In this document: piece by piece, positions 62,154-64,000 of the stretch
How positions within the stretch are numbered: position 1 is the stretch's first letter
Layout: each line of letters begins with the position of its first letter
DNA from: Hortaea werneckii
Taxonomy: Eukaryota > Ascomycota > Dothideomycetes > Mycosphaerellales > Teratosphaeriaceae
Assembly (NCBI GenBank): GCA_037044905.1
Contig: JBAOKB010000180.1
Location: forward strand, 60,354-124,353
DNA: 64,000 nucleotides
Reading direction: 5' to 3'
Program-made: the position numbers and the translations under genes
The notes under the pieces: model-generated
Seen by the model: only the letters and a program-made list of their open reading frames with translations
What the model was told of the DNA's origin: nothing
Database searches by the model: none

Positions 62154-62954
62154 GTTGACTAGTTCTCGAATGCTTGACTGGCTTGTTGAAAGATTGAGCG
62201 CTGAAGGAACAGTGAGAGGGGCAGTAGAGATTTATGGGTCTGCAAACGGCCTAAATTGTGGTCACATCACTCGCATGTGCCAAGGTCCGAATTCGCGCAA
62301 GGTAGTCGTACAAGTCGCACGAGGACAGTCAAGCGAAACATCGTACCCCTATCACGATACCATCCCGCTGGATTAGTCTCCGAGGAGTCAGGCCAAGAAA
62401 TAGGCACTGGGAATGAAAAGCAGAAGTGCATCGTTGCGGTCAACGACCGTAGAGCGGCACGGCGCATGGTTGAGGCGGTGCCTTGCAGATGACAGATCCA
62501 CCTTTGCACAGAGATGTGGAATATGATTGGAAGCAGATTGTGTGGTCGTCCATACGTGTCATTGTGTGACTGCGGCGCCCTACGCTTGGATGTAAGTCTT
62601 TGAATGAATGACGAAAGAGTCGTCCGTCAATTTCGTAGAAGTAAACCAGTCCACTGCAGGACCGTATAATCCCTGTGTCCGACCTAAGGAGTCTTTCAAG
62701 CCAGCCGTTGTGCTCGACACATACCAGGTACTGGAGCACCAGAAGATGTTCAAAGCCATCTATGCGGCGGTCTTTGGACGCCACTTACGCTCCTACAAGT
62801 TCGCGTCCGGGATTTAAAAACGCAGAAAGGTGCTTTCAACAATCCAGGTCGTGTGACTTGCCCACGTATTTCCAGCAACGTGAGCCTTTGCGAGGTCGTA
62901 AGTTGGACACTGACACCTGCGTATATCACGAACAGTCGAATGAATTTCTCAATT
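62154..62954. other. Intergenic region, no supported gene
   Basis: This lies between two leftward genes and carries the Bys1-like gene promoter and the LSM2 3' flank. Short frames at 62267-62509 and 62440-62784 have no support. Confidence 0.5.
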
Positions 62955-63482
62955 CTAGCCCTGCTTGGCCTTCGCTGCTACTTGTTGTGCCTCTGTGTCT
63001 ACCATTAGCAAGTTTCCGAGCGCACAGATTCAATAGCTCTGCCATACCTCTCCGTGTAGCATCCTCAAGCAGTGGTGTGTCTACCGCGGCGGCGGGAAGG
63101 TGTACGTATCTTACGACACTGCCACGAATGAAGACATTTTTGACGGAGCTCTGCCAGAGACATATCAGCACGCGCTCGAAGACTTGTGCATTGCGCTCCG
63201 CGCTCTCTAGAGTACGAGAGACTGGTCTCGCGCCAACCCTCACGCTTTTAAAAGTCCGCGTGCAATCGCTCTGCCATGTCTTGCGCCAGCGTTGCAAGCG
63301 ATGCCCTCACTTCAACGTACCAAATGTGGATATTTCATCTCTTCAACCACAGTAATATCATCGAGCTTGATGTTCAAGTACTGGTCCACGCTCTTCAATG
63401 TTCCCCGGATCGAGATATCGTTCTTTAGTTCGATGGTGACCTCATGGTTGACCAGCGTCTTGAAGAAGCTGAAGAAGAGCAT
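62955..63482 (-). CDS. LSM2: U6 snRNA-associated Sm-like protein LSm2
   Basis: Three exons: 63482-63321, 63150-63048 and 62992-62955, giving 100 residues. Introns are 170 bases (GTACGT donor, TGGCAG acceptor) and 55 bases (GTATGG donor, ACACAG acceptor). The protein begins MLFFSFFKTLVNHEVTIELK and contains the Sm1 motif (SIRGTLKSVDQYLNIKLDD) and the Sm2 motif (NVFIRGSVVRYVHLP). It ends ATRREAQQVAAKAKQG. The near-invariant sequence makes the identification strong. LSm2 is in the Lsm2-8 ring that binds the U6 3' end for splicing and the Lsm1-7 ring that promotes mRNA decapping. The last exon encodes only 12 residues after a split codon. Confidence 0.95.
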
Positions 63483-63870
63483 CGTGAGGGGTTGAGGAAA
63501 GGTAAAATGGGAAATGCTATCGAGTGCTCATGTCGTCAATATAGATTCGGGAACGGTAAGCGAAGTTGGTGGTGACTTCCAGGCGGGCTTGCTGGATGGC
63601 TCGGGTGGGTGCCTCAGGTGTCAGTTTTGGGCGTTCCCGTCGGGTTGGTGGATCTGCCACAACCCAATCTTGGACAGGAACAATCACCTGCACATTGCCT
63701 TATCGCAAAGCATCCTCAAAGTGAAAAGGACAGTGGACAGATGAAATGATCGAATTTGAGTTTCGCACTGCTGTATATCGACGGGCAAGTATTTAAGATG
63801 CTGAACAAGCCGAATCCATTATTATATAGCTGATCGCAAACAACCACAACAACAACATTTCATCGCACCT
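63483..63870. other. Intergenic region upstream of LSM2
   Basis: This holds the LSM2 promoter and the 3' flank of the partial gene at the window edge. No gene is supported. Confidence 0.5.
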
Positions 63871-64000
63871 CTAAGCCTTCTTTGCCCATCCGACCAGGCA
63901 TCGCCACCCTGCGTTAGCTTTACCACCCTCCTCAAGTGCCTTAGCTACACCCTCAGACATCTGTCCCTCGCTCCTACCCATCTCGCCATTCAACTTCAAC
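63871..64000 (-). CDS. 3' end of a gene truncated by the window edge
   Basis: A minus-strand frame is open from the window end to the stop at 63871-63873, giving at least 42 residues. The composition looks coding: GQMSEGVAKALEEGGKANAG then WRCLVGWAKKA. The start and the rest of the protein lie beyond the window. The stretch is too short to assign a family. Confidence 0.4.
   Translation of the reverse strand, partial: LKLNGEMGRSEGQMSEGVAKALEEGGKANAGWRCLVGWAKKA

Noticed and set aside
62926..63297. A 123-residue frame covering part of LSM2
   Set aside because: It reads through the first intron; splice sites and the LSm2 sequence show that only 63150-63048 is coding here.

Overview
The window is nuclear DNA of a filamentous ascomycete. 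The evidence is dense protein-coding genes on both strands, short introns (mostly 50-80 bases) with GTAAGT/GTACGT-type donors and CTAAC/CTGAC-type branch sites, and an AA9 polysaccharide monooxygenase, a fungal rhodopsin-fold membrane protein and a monothiol glutaredoxin of fungal type. The style of the orphan genes suggests Dothideomycetes, but that is inference. I see no transposon ORF, viral gene, tRNA, rRNA or CRISPR.

Layout. 1-13 kb: a C2H2-like regulatory protein, a secreted M28 aminopeptidase, an RG-rich GRF zinc-finger protein, a secreted AA9 LPMO, an NmrA-like dehydrogenase and a coiled-coil protein resembling those called She3 in moulds. 13-25 kb: a long orphan protein with a reading-frame change, a BAHD-like acyltransferase, a seven-helix rhodopsin-fold protein and a Golgi alpha-1,6-mannosyltransferase (Mnn10 type). 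25-39 kb: RPF2 (60S assembly) divergent from a Grx3/4 glutaredoxin, an orphan protein, an SLC1-type dicarboxylate/amino-acid symporter, and an Erg26-like sterol dehydrogenase divergent from a UBE3D/Ipa1-type protein. 39-49 kb: a disordered orphan, a five-exon C2H2 factor, and Nbl1/borealin divergent from the proteasome subunit Rpn10. 50-64 kb: an orphan membrane protein, a Rex1-type RNA exonuclease, the crosslink-repair nuclease Pso2/Snm1, an F-box-like protein, a complex I 12-kDa subunit, a Cys-rich orphan, a Bys1-like secreted protein, LSM2 and a partial gene at the edge.

Most genes are single-copy housekeeping functions (RNA processing, proteasome, DNA repair, respiration, sterol and glycan synthesis), interspersed with secreted or lineage-restricted proteins. 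There is no obvious biosynthetic cluster. The features most worth checking are two genes whose frame can only be joined by unusual 46-49-base introns or one-base indels, a retained-intron candidate in the UBE3D/Ipa1-like gene, a stop-free 60-base intron in the F-box-like gene, a duplicated CACGTG block upstream of that gene, a phased minisatellite, and two very long C homopolymers.

Exon coordinates were derived by hand from splice signals and frame. They are reliable where conserved protein sequence crosses the junction, and flagged where not.
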